Source of the DNA: Doryteuthis pealeii
Lineage: Eukaryota; Mollusca; Cephalopoda; Myopsida; Loliginidae
Direction: 5' to 3'
DNA: 64,000 nt
Assembly: GCA_023376005.1 (NCBI GenBank)
Contig: CM042152.1
Location: 76,500,012-76,564,011, forward strand
Both the position numbers and the translations under genes were made by a program. Shown here piece after piece: positions 22,993-33,149 of this stretch (its first letter is position 1; every line of letters starts with the position of its first letter). A model generated the notes under the pieces. It did not search any database and was not told the origin of the DNA. It saw only the letters and a list, made by a program, of their open reading frames with translations.

Positions 22993-25900
22993 ATATATAT
23001 GAAGAAATTTTTTAAAAAATATAAAAACAAACACAGGATGTTACGATCAGAGGAGAAAAAAAATTTTATGTCTATACTTAAGTATTTCGGTTTATGATAA
23101 CCATCATCAGGACAATGCAAAAGAAATTTTCTCAAGAGAGAAAATGAAAAATGTTAAGTGTATAGTGAATGTGTGAATATAATGTTATTTACCGTTATTT
23201 TATATATGTGCATTTGTTTACAAAAGTGATGACGTGATCATTGCATGTGAAAAACGGAAAATGAAGATTCTAGGATGACACATGTAGAACGTAATAGGCC
23301 GAGATGAAATGTTACAAAGATATGACATATTTCATATGGATATTAATGTTTAGAAAATAAGAAAATTGTTAACAGAGAAAACATTAAATATATATATAAA
23401 CAAACAAATACATAAGACATTTTTCATTTTCTCCCTTACAAAAATTTCTTTGCAGTGTCCTGATGATGGTTTAAAACCGAAATACTTAAGTATAGACATA
23501 TAAAATTTTTTCCTCTGATCGTAACATCCTGTGTTTGTTACATTTTTTGAAAACATTTTCTTCACATATTTTCAGATTAATTTCCTCATCGTATTTCGAT
23601 ATATATATTATAAAGACATGGAAGATAAAAAATGGGTCAAGTTGATAGGTATGATGATTGGATGAGAAAACAAAATAGAAAATCTTGGTAGAAGGTATAG
23701 ACTATGTGTTAATTTTGATATAAGTAAATTGTTTGAATGTAAACTTTACTTGTCAACAGGTATTTTTAGTTTCTGTAATGTTGTTAGATTTCTACATTTC
23801 TTTGTTCATTTTAACAGATTGATACTCTGAGACTTCTCACCAACGGAGAATTACAACAGATACTGACTGAGGCAGACTTTACAATATTCTACAAGTCATT
23901 CCAGAACTTAAAAGTAAAATGCCCCAAAAAGTAAGAATGAATAAATTTTGCCTTCTTTTATTTCACGTCATGCAAATCAGAAACTTGGTTTTTTTTTTTT
24001 TTTAACTTTTGCTCAATTTGTTTGCAGAATCAACTTTTGTTATTTTGTAACAATTAAGTTAATTTCAAATAATGCGCAAGCACAATTAAAAAATTTTTAT
24101 GATATTTTTGTGTATTAAAACAGGCAGTTGTATTTGATGTTTTTAACAATTCGTATTTTCAGTGTATAGATCTATGATGAAATGAAAATGGACAACCCAA
24201 AACATAACGGCTTCCTCAAAGTGAAACAAACAAGGGGAGATTACTCTCATTTATGTAGCTAATGTTCAGATTACCCATATTTCAATGTTTTTTTTTTTTC
24301 TCGTAGATATTGATAAACCACTTGAAAGAACAACTGGCAGTGCTCAGGTTGATAGTGAGAAACTATTCAGCAGAATATCCGAGAAGTCGTTCTAGCAAAT
24401 CAGGTGCAACAATTGGAAGATGATCTTAAAGAAGCAAAAAAATCATACAGTCCAGTAAGTATAAATCTTTGATTTTAGTGTAAAATGATTACAGAGCAGC
24501 TTATCATGCCAGTTTAGTTTGGGAGACTGGAGACCAGCTTTAAGAAAGTCTAGAAAGGAACACATCATTGGTCCTGATTACACATTGGTCACACAAGACT
24601 AACGCACTCCTATATACTCAAACAAGAACAACAACCACAGTGTGAAACATGTCAAACACCTATTCATGAAATGCAGGTTTTTTGCTCACATCAGAAACTG
24701 TAATTTTAATGCAAAGAAAGATCTATTTAAAAATGTCAACATGGAGGACATTTTGTCCTTTTAAAGAGGGAAATAAAATTGTACCATAGAATATAGACAT
24801 GAACTTAATCAAACCATACAACATGATCCTCAATGGTCCTAACACATTGTTAAAACCAATTACTAAAAAGTATAAATATAAATACACAACATATATTACT
24901 TCCTAACTGTTAAGCATGACATTAATCCCAGACAGGTTGATATGTCGTTAAAATCAATCAACAACCAACCAACCAACCAACCAACCAACCAGTTTAGTGG
25001 CTGCGAAGATTAACAAGATCTACTAGCAATGTAAGTCAACAACATGTAACACTCAAACGAATGCTATGTTTCTTCTTCCTTCTTTCAGCATCAGCAAGGC
25101 AGACATACTAAGTTTGGTGGGTTGTTATATCTGAAGATAGTGTTGAGGTAGATGGTGTTGAGGTTGTTACGATTTTAGTAGCCATCCTTTAGGCTTCAAG
25201 CAAGAGTGCTTGTCCAGTGGAGATCCTTTGTTTTAAGACGAGAGCGATCCTTGGTAAAGAATCCTTGGTTGTTCCCCAGTCTTGCAAGTCCTTTGTCAAT
25301 GATTACAAATGGACATCTCTCAGTATCAGTGATTAAGTAGTCAACCAGCCACGTATTTGGGCTGTTGATTAGCTGAGATTTAAACCATGTGACCTCACTT
25401 AGTCTATAAATTTAAGTGGTGTATTGTCGCACACCTTATATACAAAAAATTCCAACAAGACTTACAAAGCACAATTTAAACTTGCTTCAGTTTTTCTTTT
25501 CCTTCTGAAAACAAATTAGCTTCTTGTTGGATAACAGAGAGACAGTTCTCAGGCCAATATTTAGTTAACACAAATATTCATTGTTAGCTTTATTTTGTTG
25601 TTGGAAGATGACAGAGAGAGGTTATCTAAAATGCCCTTGATTAAACTCTCCAATAACAAACTTTACTTCTTCATTAGCCAAAAAATTTCTTCTTCTTTTG
25701 TCTAACTGTTGCTGGTCCCAAAAATCTCTGTCTTCTCCATTCGCAGTTAAAATCTGCCAGTCCCAACCTATCTGTCTTCTCTGGCATCCAGAATCAATGC
25801 TCCTCCAGTCTGTCTATCCCCTTTCTAGATTATTTGATCATATTGCTTCCTAATGGTCAAACAGTAATGGTCTCTCTCACTATCATCCTTTTGTCTGGAA

Positions 25901-26592
25901 ATAGCTAATCAAGATATTATATTCACCTTTGCAAGAAGGCTCTAAACTAGCATCCAGTTGGCAGACAAAGGAAAGTGGGCTGCAACTCAAACCCTGTAAT
26001 CCTGCAGATAACAGTCAAGTGATGATATATATTAATCAAAGTATCTACACCAAAGCTGACCGCCAATGAAAAAGCCAGAGAATAAGCTGGCCCAAACTGC
26101 ATAATGGAATGTCCCAGCCTTCTATATAAATCACCTACCAACACAATCCTTCAGTTGATCTTCAGAATAGACTCAACTCTCAATACATCTGCATACTAAT
26201 CTTTGTGACCAACTAAATCCTACAGTTGAAAACAGTGTCTAAAACAAAATAAATAAAGTAAAAGAAATGTGGAATAATGTCAATTGTTTCAGTTCAAAAT
26301 TTCAGATTTGATAAAATATATACACCCATTTTTTTTTTTTTTTTACTTAAAAAAGCAAATTCTGATAAGTCAAAATAAGAAATGGATTCATTTAAATGCA
26401 TTTTGTTTTATCCAACAAATTTCTTTTTCAATTTGCCAAATAAATATAAAGAAATAAACAATAAATAAAAAAAGCAATCATTAATAATATGAAATATTGT
26501 AATTTCTGTATATATATGCTTATATTATATTGTGACATTTATTGATTGTAAATTAATTCTACAATCCATTTTTTTCTCAGTCATGTAATTAG

Positions 26593-26624
<32 letters not shown>

Positions 26625-28287
26625 GAAAATGAATACAAGAAACAGGCAAAGAGTGTATATTTTAGCTTTCATCTGAATATGCTATTCAACAAAAGGAGCA
26701 AATTATTTGACATCATGAATTGATTTGTGTCTCCAACTAAATTCTACAGTTACAATAGCAAAATTCCTGCAAGCAAATTAAGCTGTTTCTGAAAACATTT
26801 TTGTTTATTTCTTGTTGAATTTACAGAGTTTTTAAAAAAACAAAAAAGCAATCAACATGATTTGTTTTATAGTAAATAAAATTATTTTGCTGCTTGTCTA
26901 GAATAGTTAAGAAAAAAGTAATTCATCGATAGAAGAAAGGAATGTATCAAGATGGCTGACTGAGCACTTTAAACTTGGTACAGCAACCAGGCTAGGAGAA
27001 GGAAACCTCTGAATTCAGAATTGACTTTATTTGTAAAGATACACTTTTTTGCCATAACCCAATGAGGATTGACATGCCATAAAACCAACCATCCAAATTT
27101 TTAGGTATAGATTAATGAGAGCAGCTTTTAAAACTATTTTTTAATTTGTATTATTTAGATTTTGTGGACTGTTGTCCTCATCTTTATTGTTATATGCACA
27201 ATGTTTCAGCCAATGTGCCCTCTGGCCTTCTTCAGGTGTTTCTTATCAAACTCTGGAATCTTCTTGTCATAATCAGGAGCTTTCATGAAACTTCCAACCT
27301 TTTTTATAATATATGTGTTTAGAAGGCGATGACTGAGGGTCTTCATTTCCTGGGTATGATGTTAAACTCATAATCTGATTTAAACAAGTTTAATTCTGGA
27401 GCTCTGGGAATGTGGTGTATCACTTTCATCATCATTACTCTCAGGTCCATTCTGACCTGGAGTGGTAGTACCTGTTAGGGTTCCATATATAGGTTAAATA
27501 GAAGAAAATGACTTTTAAAAAACATTGAGTACATCAAGAATGAATAAACAAAATGTCTTCAGCATAAAATCACCCAACAGAGGTTGACATGCCTTAAAAT
27601 CCAACCAACAACTTATTTATCAATGAACCCATTTATTTTAACTCTTGACATCCTATAACCCTCATTTGGCCTGGTCGGAAGTCACATTCATTTTCCTAAT
27701 CTACCCCAAATGATAGCCTTTGTTTAAATGTAATATTAAACATATTTAGAAGTCTTTGATTTAAGGAAATAACAGGTAACTTTAAATGAAAAGACCATTT
27801 TTAGCCATTTATTGATAAATCCTTATAGAAATGGGGCTGTGGACTTAGAAAATTCTCAACAGAATGTTAAGAGTTAAATGTTTTTATACAATCTGCATTG
27901 TTATTATGTTTTTGCTTTTGTTTTTTTTTTTAGGATCGCGCCATTTTGAGTTTCTTGTGAACAAAATTCAAGATCTTGAAAATAAGCACAGTACCAGAGA
28001 AGAGAATTACAGAATATCATTAAAAATGGCCTGAAATTACAGGCACCAGAATTAGAGAAAGAGGTTAATAAATGGAAGAGAATTGCAGAGAGCAAAAATC
28101 AGGATATTGAAATTATCGGGTTGAACTGGACTCCATTCTTAACATTCTTCACAGTCTTCAGAAACAAGGAATGATCATTTCTGGAAATGGTCTCAAAATT
28201 CCAACACACCAAAATATGAAGACTTTTAATCATTCAAATTTTGAAGTTCCAAGAAGAATCTTTTGCCATTATTCTCTAAAGCAGTGA
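20691..28287 (+). CDS. 3' part of a CEP162-like centrosomal coiled-coil gene (right arm)
   Basis: Exon blocks on the plus strand with AG/GT borders: 20691-20830, 21105-21213, 23818-23913, 24307-24454 and a terminal exon 27934-28287. The terminal exon ends with ELDSILNILHSLQKQGMI, which resembles the short conserved C-terminus of the CEP162/QN1 family (an ELDSIL-VL-ELQ-QG-V type motif recalled from that family). Just upstream are IQDLENKHSTREENY and LEKEVNKWKRIAESKNQDIE, with coiled-coil character. CEP162 acts at the distal centriole in transition-zone assembly. Exons one to four carry frameshifts in this arm, and the left arm is open for the first two. The 5' part of the gene is absent because the palindrome centre cuts it. 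Gene identity is moderate; the coiled-coil exon series is well supported. Confidence 0.5.
21820..22265 (-). repeat. interspersed repeat family D (right-arm copy)
   Basis: Mirror of 15500-15915, with CCAATGGAGCTACCAATGCC and CAACCCCTTTTTATC phrases. Just outward, a C-run (about 21697-21713) marks the mirror of the G-run at 16031-16045. Confidence 0.75.
22742..22824. repeat. (TA)n-bounded hairpin
   Basis: Arms of about 28 bp: TTTGTGATAAAATGGCCTTA and on at 22742-22769, and its complement TAAGCCTTTTTATTCACAAA ending at 22824. (TA)n runs lie on both sides (about 22713-22742 and 22955-23000). The size and structure fit a small foldback element inserted in a TA microsatellite. Confidence 0.8.
23069..23114 (-). 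ncRNA. hammerhead ribozyme motif (minus-strand member of inverted pair)
   Basis: Read on the minus strand: helix I strand TGTC (23114-23111), core CTGATGA (23110-23104), one extra T, stem II GGTT...AACC with a 6-base loop, core GAAA (23088-23085), helix III as the self-complementary ATACTTAAGTAT, cleavage triplet AUA, then GACA closing helix I. All conserved core bases of a type I hammerhead are present; only the extra base at the start of stem II is unusual. Predicted self-cleavage lies between 23073 and 23072. Confidence 0.8.
23456..23498 (+). ncRNA. hammerhead ribozyme motif (plus-strand member of inverted pair)
   Basis: TGTC (23456-23459), CTGATGA (23460-23466), extra T, stem II GGTT/AACC with loop TAA, GAAA (23479-23482), helix III ATACTTAAGTAT, AUA triplet ending at 23494, and GACA (23495-23498) pairing back with TGTC. 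It is the same ribozyme family as 23069-23114 in the opposite direction, about 340 bases apart, inside an element whose ends (AACAAACACAGGATGTTACG and its complement) are also inverted. Confidence 0.8.
24490..24985 (+). mobile_element. 5'-truncated I-type LINE 3' end (right-arm copy)
   Basis: Mirror of 12770-13260. The tail here is a clear AACC repeat at about 24961-24990. Same family as the longer element at 1970-4885. Confidence 0.8.
25050..26240. repeat. unclassified repeat-like segment (right arm)
   Basis: Mirror of 11480-12720. No coding domain was recognised. Confidence 0.25.
26950..27290 (-). repeat. SINE family A 3' body next to a Penelope-type tail (right arm)
   Basis: 26950-27110 carries CAGGCTAGGAGAAGGAAACC and ATTGACTTTATTTG from the family A SINE body. 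27160-27290, read on the minus strand, gives GACAAGAAGATTCCAGAG, then ACCTGAAGAAGGCCAGAGGG, then AACATTGTGCATATAACAA, the tail type shared by SINE family C and the Penelope-like element. Mirror at about 10440-10760. Confidence 0.6.
27934..28287 (+). CDS. terminal exon of the CEP162-like gene, stop inside a MITE
   Basis: Acceptor TTTTTTTTAG at 27924-27933. The last 54 codons from 28123 (GAA CTG GAC ...) are open and end at TGA 28285-28287. One base seems to be missing between IAESKNQDIE and ELDSIL in both arms, perhaps a shortened A-run. The stop codon lies in the first six bases of the hAT-type MITE that starts at 28282. Confidence 0.5.
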
Positions 28288-28479
28288 TTTTCAACCTTTT
28301 TTTTTTTACTTATGTCCCAACTGTTTGATTTCTATTTTACTATGGTGGACTCCTCCCCATAGCCATTCAGTATTTAAAAATCCCATTGTATTTTATGATT
28401 GAATGTTTTTTGCTTGCCTGGAACCCCAAAATGTTATCTGTTCCCCAGTTGGCCTATGGCCCCTGGTTGAGAATCACTG
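28282..28479. mobile_element. hAT-type MITE, 198 bp, with 8-bp target duplication
   Basis: Terminal inverted repeats CAGTGATTTTCAACC and GGTTGAGAATCACTG match at 14 of 15 positions. Flanks CTCTAAAG (28274-28281) and CTCTAAAA (28480-28487) form an 8-bp duplication with one mismatch, the signature length for hAT transposition. No internal ORF. It overlaps the stop codon of the CEP162-like terminal exon. Confidence 0.85.
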
Positions 28480-29356
28480 CTCTAAAATATTCACTCTCTT
28501 ATCTTCATTTTTCAATCTGTATATTTTAGTCAGCATTTCCCCAGGCCTTATATATATATATATATATTTTTTGATTCAATCCCTACATTTTAGCCAACAT
28601 TTCCTCAGGCTTTATCTTCAGACATATCCATTAATCTCTAAGGTGCTTTAACTCTTTGAAACTTTAGCACTCAGATAATCTGTACCTGAGCACAAAAAAA
28701 CAAATTCAACATAAAGCAACAGTTCACTCCAGGTCACATGTATCTTTGTTTAAGATTATTCAATCAAAAGAAAGGCTGTGAATGGTTATTAATGTTTTTA
28801 TTATTAGTGTCTGACATGATTTAAAATATAAAAAAATTAGAAAATTAACTTTCAAGGTTATTGCAATCATTTGAATTTAAGACATCTTTCTTTTTTCTTT
28901 TCTCCTTTTTAAGCTATCTGTTGGATCTGTTAAAAGATAGACTGTTAATTGTCATCATATTAAGCTTTTTATTATCAATAGACAAGCCAGAAATATTGAG
29001 TTTATAATCTATAGTAAAATACAGCTCAGCCTGTAATATCAGGCTTATGTGTTAAACAAATACCATTATCTCATTCACAATATTTTTTGTTTCCCCCTCC
29101 TCCCCCTATCCTTGTGTAGAATATTTCACAGATCCAAACAACAAAAGATTCCTATCATATTTGTAATTACAATTGAAACTTGAATCTTCCTTTTTTGGAG
29201 AAATGGAATAATTGCAGAACAAAAAGACAACAGAAGATAAATTATTGCTGAGTAGTGTGTTAGATCCTCACTGGGTGACACCCCACCCTACTTATGGCCT
29301 TGTGCCAAATCTAATGTTCTGTTATTTGTCTGACCCTTTATGAGATGAGGATTGAT

Positions 29357-29527
29357 AATTTGTATTTTTTAGATTTTTCAGATTGTTGTCCCCATCTTTA
29401 TTGTTGTATACACTCCTGAATTTGCATGAAGGCTCCTGAGGTCAACAAGAGTCACATGGACTGAAAAGTGGTGTGCATAACAATAAAGATGAGGACAATA
29501 GTCTGAAAAATGTAAATAATACAAATG
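29357..29527. repeat. foldback of two Penelope-type tails
   Basis: ATTTTTCAGATTGTTGTCCC and CCATCTTTATTGTTGTA on the left are the complement of CATAACAATAAAGATGAGG and ACAATAGTCTGAAAAAT on the right. Arms of about 55 bp are separated by about 60 bp containing CTCCTGAGGTCAACAAGAGT. Confidence 0.7.
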
Positions 29528-30358
29528 TTACATTCATGGTAATTTTGAAAAGTTGTCAAAGAAACAAAAATTCATATCATTTGATTCCGGTGACAAAAGA
29601 ACAAACATGTTACAATTTGGTTGCCATATCTATTAATGTGTTAATAATTCACAGGCTGGCCATCTCTGTGAGTTACCAAACCATCTTTCTTTATATATTT
29701 TGTAAAGGAAATATCAAAGCCCTTAAAAAAGAAGCTTCTAAGATGTTAAATGCAAAAGCACACATCCGTTCAGTAGTATATCAGAAATCTAACTGCTAAA
29801 ACTCAAAATGCAAACTTTCTCATCACTTATTTCAATCTAAGTCACCTTTAACCTCACCTATCAAATGCTTTTATAATTCTGATCAAGATGTCATGGTGAG
29901 AGTGGGAAGCTCTTACATAAGGTAGACTTGGTAAATAACCATAAATGATATATCGAAATTTTATATCTATGTATTTATGAAAAAAAAAAAATGTTCTGTT
30001 TATTATCAAGATTTTAAATAAAATTTGACATTTTGTAATTTGCAATTTTTCTAGGTAATTTATTCCTCTAACTGAAAGTAGCTATTATCAATTTTCATCT
30101 TAATCCATTCTACTCTCGGTTTAAGTATTTCAGTCATTTTCCAGTGTATCACTTAAGAACAGTTTGACAGATCTTGATAAAATTTCTTTGGTCGTTTCAT
30201 AAAGTGAATACTTTCGCTTAGAATTTGTATTAAAGAAATTTGAATTTCTTGAGCGTCTCGGAAATGAAGCTGTCAAATTGAACAAAAATTATGAAATTAG
30301 CATGGATAGAGGATGTTCATCTTGTTTTTTTTTTTATTTAGTAGTCATCATTATTAAG

Positions 30359-30629
30359 TCATGCTAGCAGCACATTCTCTTGACTATCTTGTACCTCCTG
30401 GCAAGTCCTTAATTTGGCATTCAGTGTCTGCACAAAGCAGTCTTTGCTGGTCAGCAAAACACTGGTGTGTCCATGTGTAGGAATGCCACATATAAGTTCG
30501 TCCTTGTTTCTCCAGCTGTGTCCAGCATGTCTTGTTTGTCTCACTTGGATGGTTTGTGTGATAGGAGGTTAGTGGCTGGATAGTTGTTTTGTCACTTTCT
30601 GCTTCCAGGATTTGTTCAAAAGTACACAC
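30359..30629 (-). pseudogene. LINE ORF C-terminus fragment (right arm)
   Basis: Two overlapping minus-strand frames carry pieces of one decayed protein: TCWTQLEKQGRTYMWHSYTW and RHAGHSWRNKDELICGIPTH. This region follows the RT in RTE-like LINEs, to my recognition. The element is cut by or adjoins the mariner end at 30892. Confidence 0.5.
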
Positions 30630-30891
30630 AGCATCGTTGTGTAGTTCTGATCTAGTTTCTTCTGTCTTGTAATGCAGAACTTAAGATCTCTATGGATCTG
30701 TCCTAGGAATGATATCTCTGTTTGGGTTGGATTTGCGTAGAGGCATGTGTTGGATTCTGAGGGTAGGTAGCTTAATGTTGCTCAGGTGTCTCAAGATTGA
30801 CTGTCATCATATTTACTATTGCGGACCAGGTTGTAGTTGTCAAAAACAGTTGAATGGCAGACACTCTAATGGTGTATGATCGTCGTATATA

Positions 30892-31800
30892 CAGGGTGTT
30901 CAGGAGAAATTTGACAGTTTCATAAGGAAAAAGAAAAAGTGATAACTACAAATTGATTGTAAACAAATTCAACAGGCATGGAAATTACACAACTGTCAAC
31001 AAGTTTCACTCAAAATAACTGCCATTAGCATCGATCGCAGCCTTAAACCTGCTCTGGAAACTGGAGCAAGCTGATGTTCCAGTTTCCCTGGGAAGGATCT
31101 CAAAAACTACATTAATTCTATGATTAACTGGGCTTTTGTAGTACTGGTACAGCGATTTGTGTCTTTCTCAACAGTGCCCCATACATAATAATCCATGGGG
31201 TTAATATCTGGGGAGTTCGGAGGCCCAAACATTAGGACTGGTGTAGTCGTAAAAATTTGCCATTTTTTATTTTTCCCAGAGGTGTGGTTGGGGGCCGAAC
31301 CCTGCTGCCATACATATGGCCTACCATTGGCTACCCTTGTTATCCATGACTTGACTACAGTGTTTAGAAACTCCACATAGGCATCTGAATTCAACCTGAT
31401 ACTCTCTCTGAAAAAATGCATTACATCACTCTCAGAAGACGCACATCGAAAACAGTTTGGGGAAATTTAGTCTGCATGACACAAGAAGTGTCCTTTGGAT
31501 TGTATGCAAGCCATCTGTTATTCTGCTTGTTGTGCTTTTGATCTTAGCAAAAGTTTTCTCATTGGAAAAGCACCAGATTGTTTGTGGTTTAGCAGGATGT
31601 TTCACTTTGCTCAGAAGTTTCTTCGCCTTTGTCTGATAATTTTTACGGGCCTTTTCTAGGAGCAGTTGACCTCTGCAGCGCTTGTATGAGTAGTAGCGAA
31701 GGTCTTCATTGAGTGCAAGCTTAATGGTAGAGGCTGAAACATTCAATTCATGTGATAAAGCCCGAATTCCAATGCTAGGGTCTTCCAACACTTTTTTCTG
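30892..31800 (-). pseudogene. mariner/Tc1-type transposase, catalytically dead
   Basis: The minus-strand reading has a helix-turn-helix region (GIRALSHELNVSASTIKLAL), then WCFSNEKTF, VWQQGSAPNHTSG and NSPDINPMDYYVWG. These are the three catalytic blocks of DDE/DDD transposases. Where the first block normally has SDEK the copy has SNEK, and where the second has DSAP it has GSAP; only the third Asp remains. One frameshift separates the halves (about 31421-31432). The 3' terminal inverted repeat CAGGGTGTTCAGGAGAAATT starts at 30892 after a TATA context. No matching 5' repeat was found toward 32137, so the element is truncated there and joined to a retroelement protease fragment. Confidence 0.85.
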
Positions 31801-31859
31801 CAGATTTTCAAGGAATTCTGCTGTACAAGTGCAATCAGATCATCTGTTATGTTGCTTTC

Positions 31860-32230
31860 TTCTAGCTACAGCCTTGTTAGTCTCCATAGACATAAAATTT
31901 TTAATAATTCCAGCTTTCTTCATAGAGGTTTTACTCAATAGCAATGGAATTTCATTATTCACTATATGGGACTCAATCATAACCTTTTTTCTGCCAATCA
32001 CTGCTGGAAATTTTACTTTCTTAGTTGTAGTAACCTTAGCTTCATCTCCAAACTTGAATATTGTCTCAGTAGAAAAAATATTTAACTAAGTATTTGTCTT
32101 GATCAGACAAAGCACCAATAAAACATCCAGCCATGTTTTACCGGTGACAGTTTTTGTATAGGCACTATCCAATAAGCCCATTCCAAAAATCTCTGTAACC
32201 AACCCGGTTGCATGGAGTTCTGTGTTAAAT
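31860..32230 (-). pseudogene. aspartic protease fragment of an LTR-type retroelement
   Basis: The minus strand reads GLVTEIFGMGLLDSAYTKTV (active-site motif DSA in place of DSG/DTG), then after shifts GALSDQDK, FKFGDEAK and NEIPLLLSK. This pattern is typical of the protease region of Gypsy-like elements in molluscs and cnidarians. It breaks off where the mariner sequence begins. It crosses the outer boundary of the palindrome (32137) without interruption. Confidence 0.65.
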
Positions 32231-32271
32231 TATAATACTATGAACTGGGGCACTGTCTCAAGGTATAGATG

Positions 32272-32296
32272 TTATGTATGTATGTATGTATGTATG
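32272..32296 (+). repeat. (TATG)n microsatellite
   Basis: About six units of the tetranucleotide. Confidence 0.9.
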
Positions 32297-32299
32297 AGA

Positions 32300-33140
32300 A
32301 CAATGCTCCGGCCAAGTACTACAGTTGTTTCGTAGATGATACAATACTATCGGGCCCTGATGTAAAGCTGTTGTAGTCTCTGTTCCAACTCGGCTGAAAT
32401 AAGATTAAATAACCAAAAGCTGTCAACGGATCAACAAAACAATTGAACACAACGCCTTTTTATGCTTATGCATAACTTGTATACATTTATTTTACAAAGG
32501 AGTGAGGTGATTTCTTGTCAGCTGATTGGCGATCTACAGCTAGTTTTTGGCTAAGTTATCAATTCTGTACCGAATGGCAAGGCATCAGAGTGTATCGGTA
32601 AAGTTTTATCAAGGGCCCCTGGTTTCGGAGTGTCCGACTCCGCCTCTCTTCTTCGGTCTGTCCCGGTCTCTCGCTTCTGACTCGTCTGGACGGTCTGTTA
32701 TTTATGGGATCCAGACCTCCCCACCCCTAACATATGTCTCTGATTGGCCAGCCACTCGATACTATTGCCTACGTGTCTAAATGGCCTTGTGCCAGCCTAG
32801 CTTGTATCTTTCCATTTGGAGTTAAGGCCAACCATTGTTTTATTTATCTAAGTTTTTGAAATTGTTGACGAACTTGTCAAAAACTGGAATCTTATTTATT
32901 AAATTATCATTTTATTTTGGCACAATTTGAATGATATACATCAAATTCCATAATCTAAATAATTTATGCTTACGTGATGATTTTTTCGTTTAGATAAATT
33001 TATACCTCCAATATAAAACATTATTATTATTATAATTATTATTATTATTTTTACTTTTACTTTTAACAAACCACCATAATTAATAATTAGGGTAGTTTTA
33101 ATTAATTAGTAATTAATTAATAGGTCGCCAATCAACCCAT
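32300..33140. other. unassigned stretch between gag and protease pieces
   Basis: This sits between the protease fragment and the gag fragment of what seems one minus-strand element, so part of it may be an insertion. 32600-32780 is GC-richer than its surroundings (CTCCGCCTCTCTTCTTCGG). No ORF or element end was recognised. Confidence 0.35.
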
Positions 33141-33149
33141 AACACAATA

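Larger units (their letters stand above)
23000..23575. mobile_element. inverted ribozyme-bearing element bounded by TA-rich DNA
   Basis: Outer inverted segments GAAGAAATTTTTTAAAAAAT.. (23000) and ..ATTTTTTGAAAACATTTTC (about 23542-23565) enclose inverted copies of the hammerhead motif. A central region of about 320 bases shows no ORF. (TA)n adjoins the left end and a short TA stretch (23600-23610) the right. Hammerheads in inverted terminal units are known from Penelope-like elements, so this is likely a non-autonomous relative; that is inference. Confidence 0.55.
18873..32137. repeat. right arm of giant palindrome, likely the native copy
   Basis: Mirror of 5559-18857. At its outer edge the sequence continues without a break: the retroelement protease frame on the minus strand crosses 32137 and carries on to about 32230. 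The arm also holds the cleaner hammerhead pair and the cleaner 3' coding end of the coiled-coil gene. Both points suggest this arm is in its natural context and the left arm is the extra copy. Confidence 0.95.

Noticed and set aside
5559..32137. Two divergent paralogous coiled-coil genes, one per arm
   Set aside because: Exons, introns and all intronic repeats are mirrored at the same distances; the copies differ mainly by small indels. One gene copied by the palindrome explains this better.
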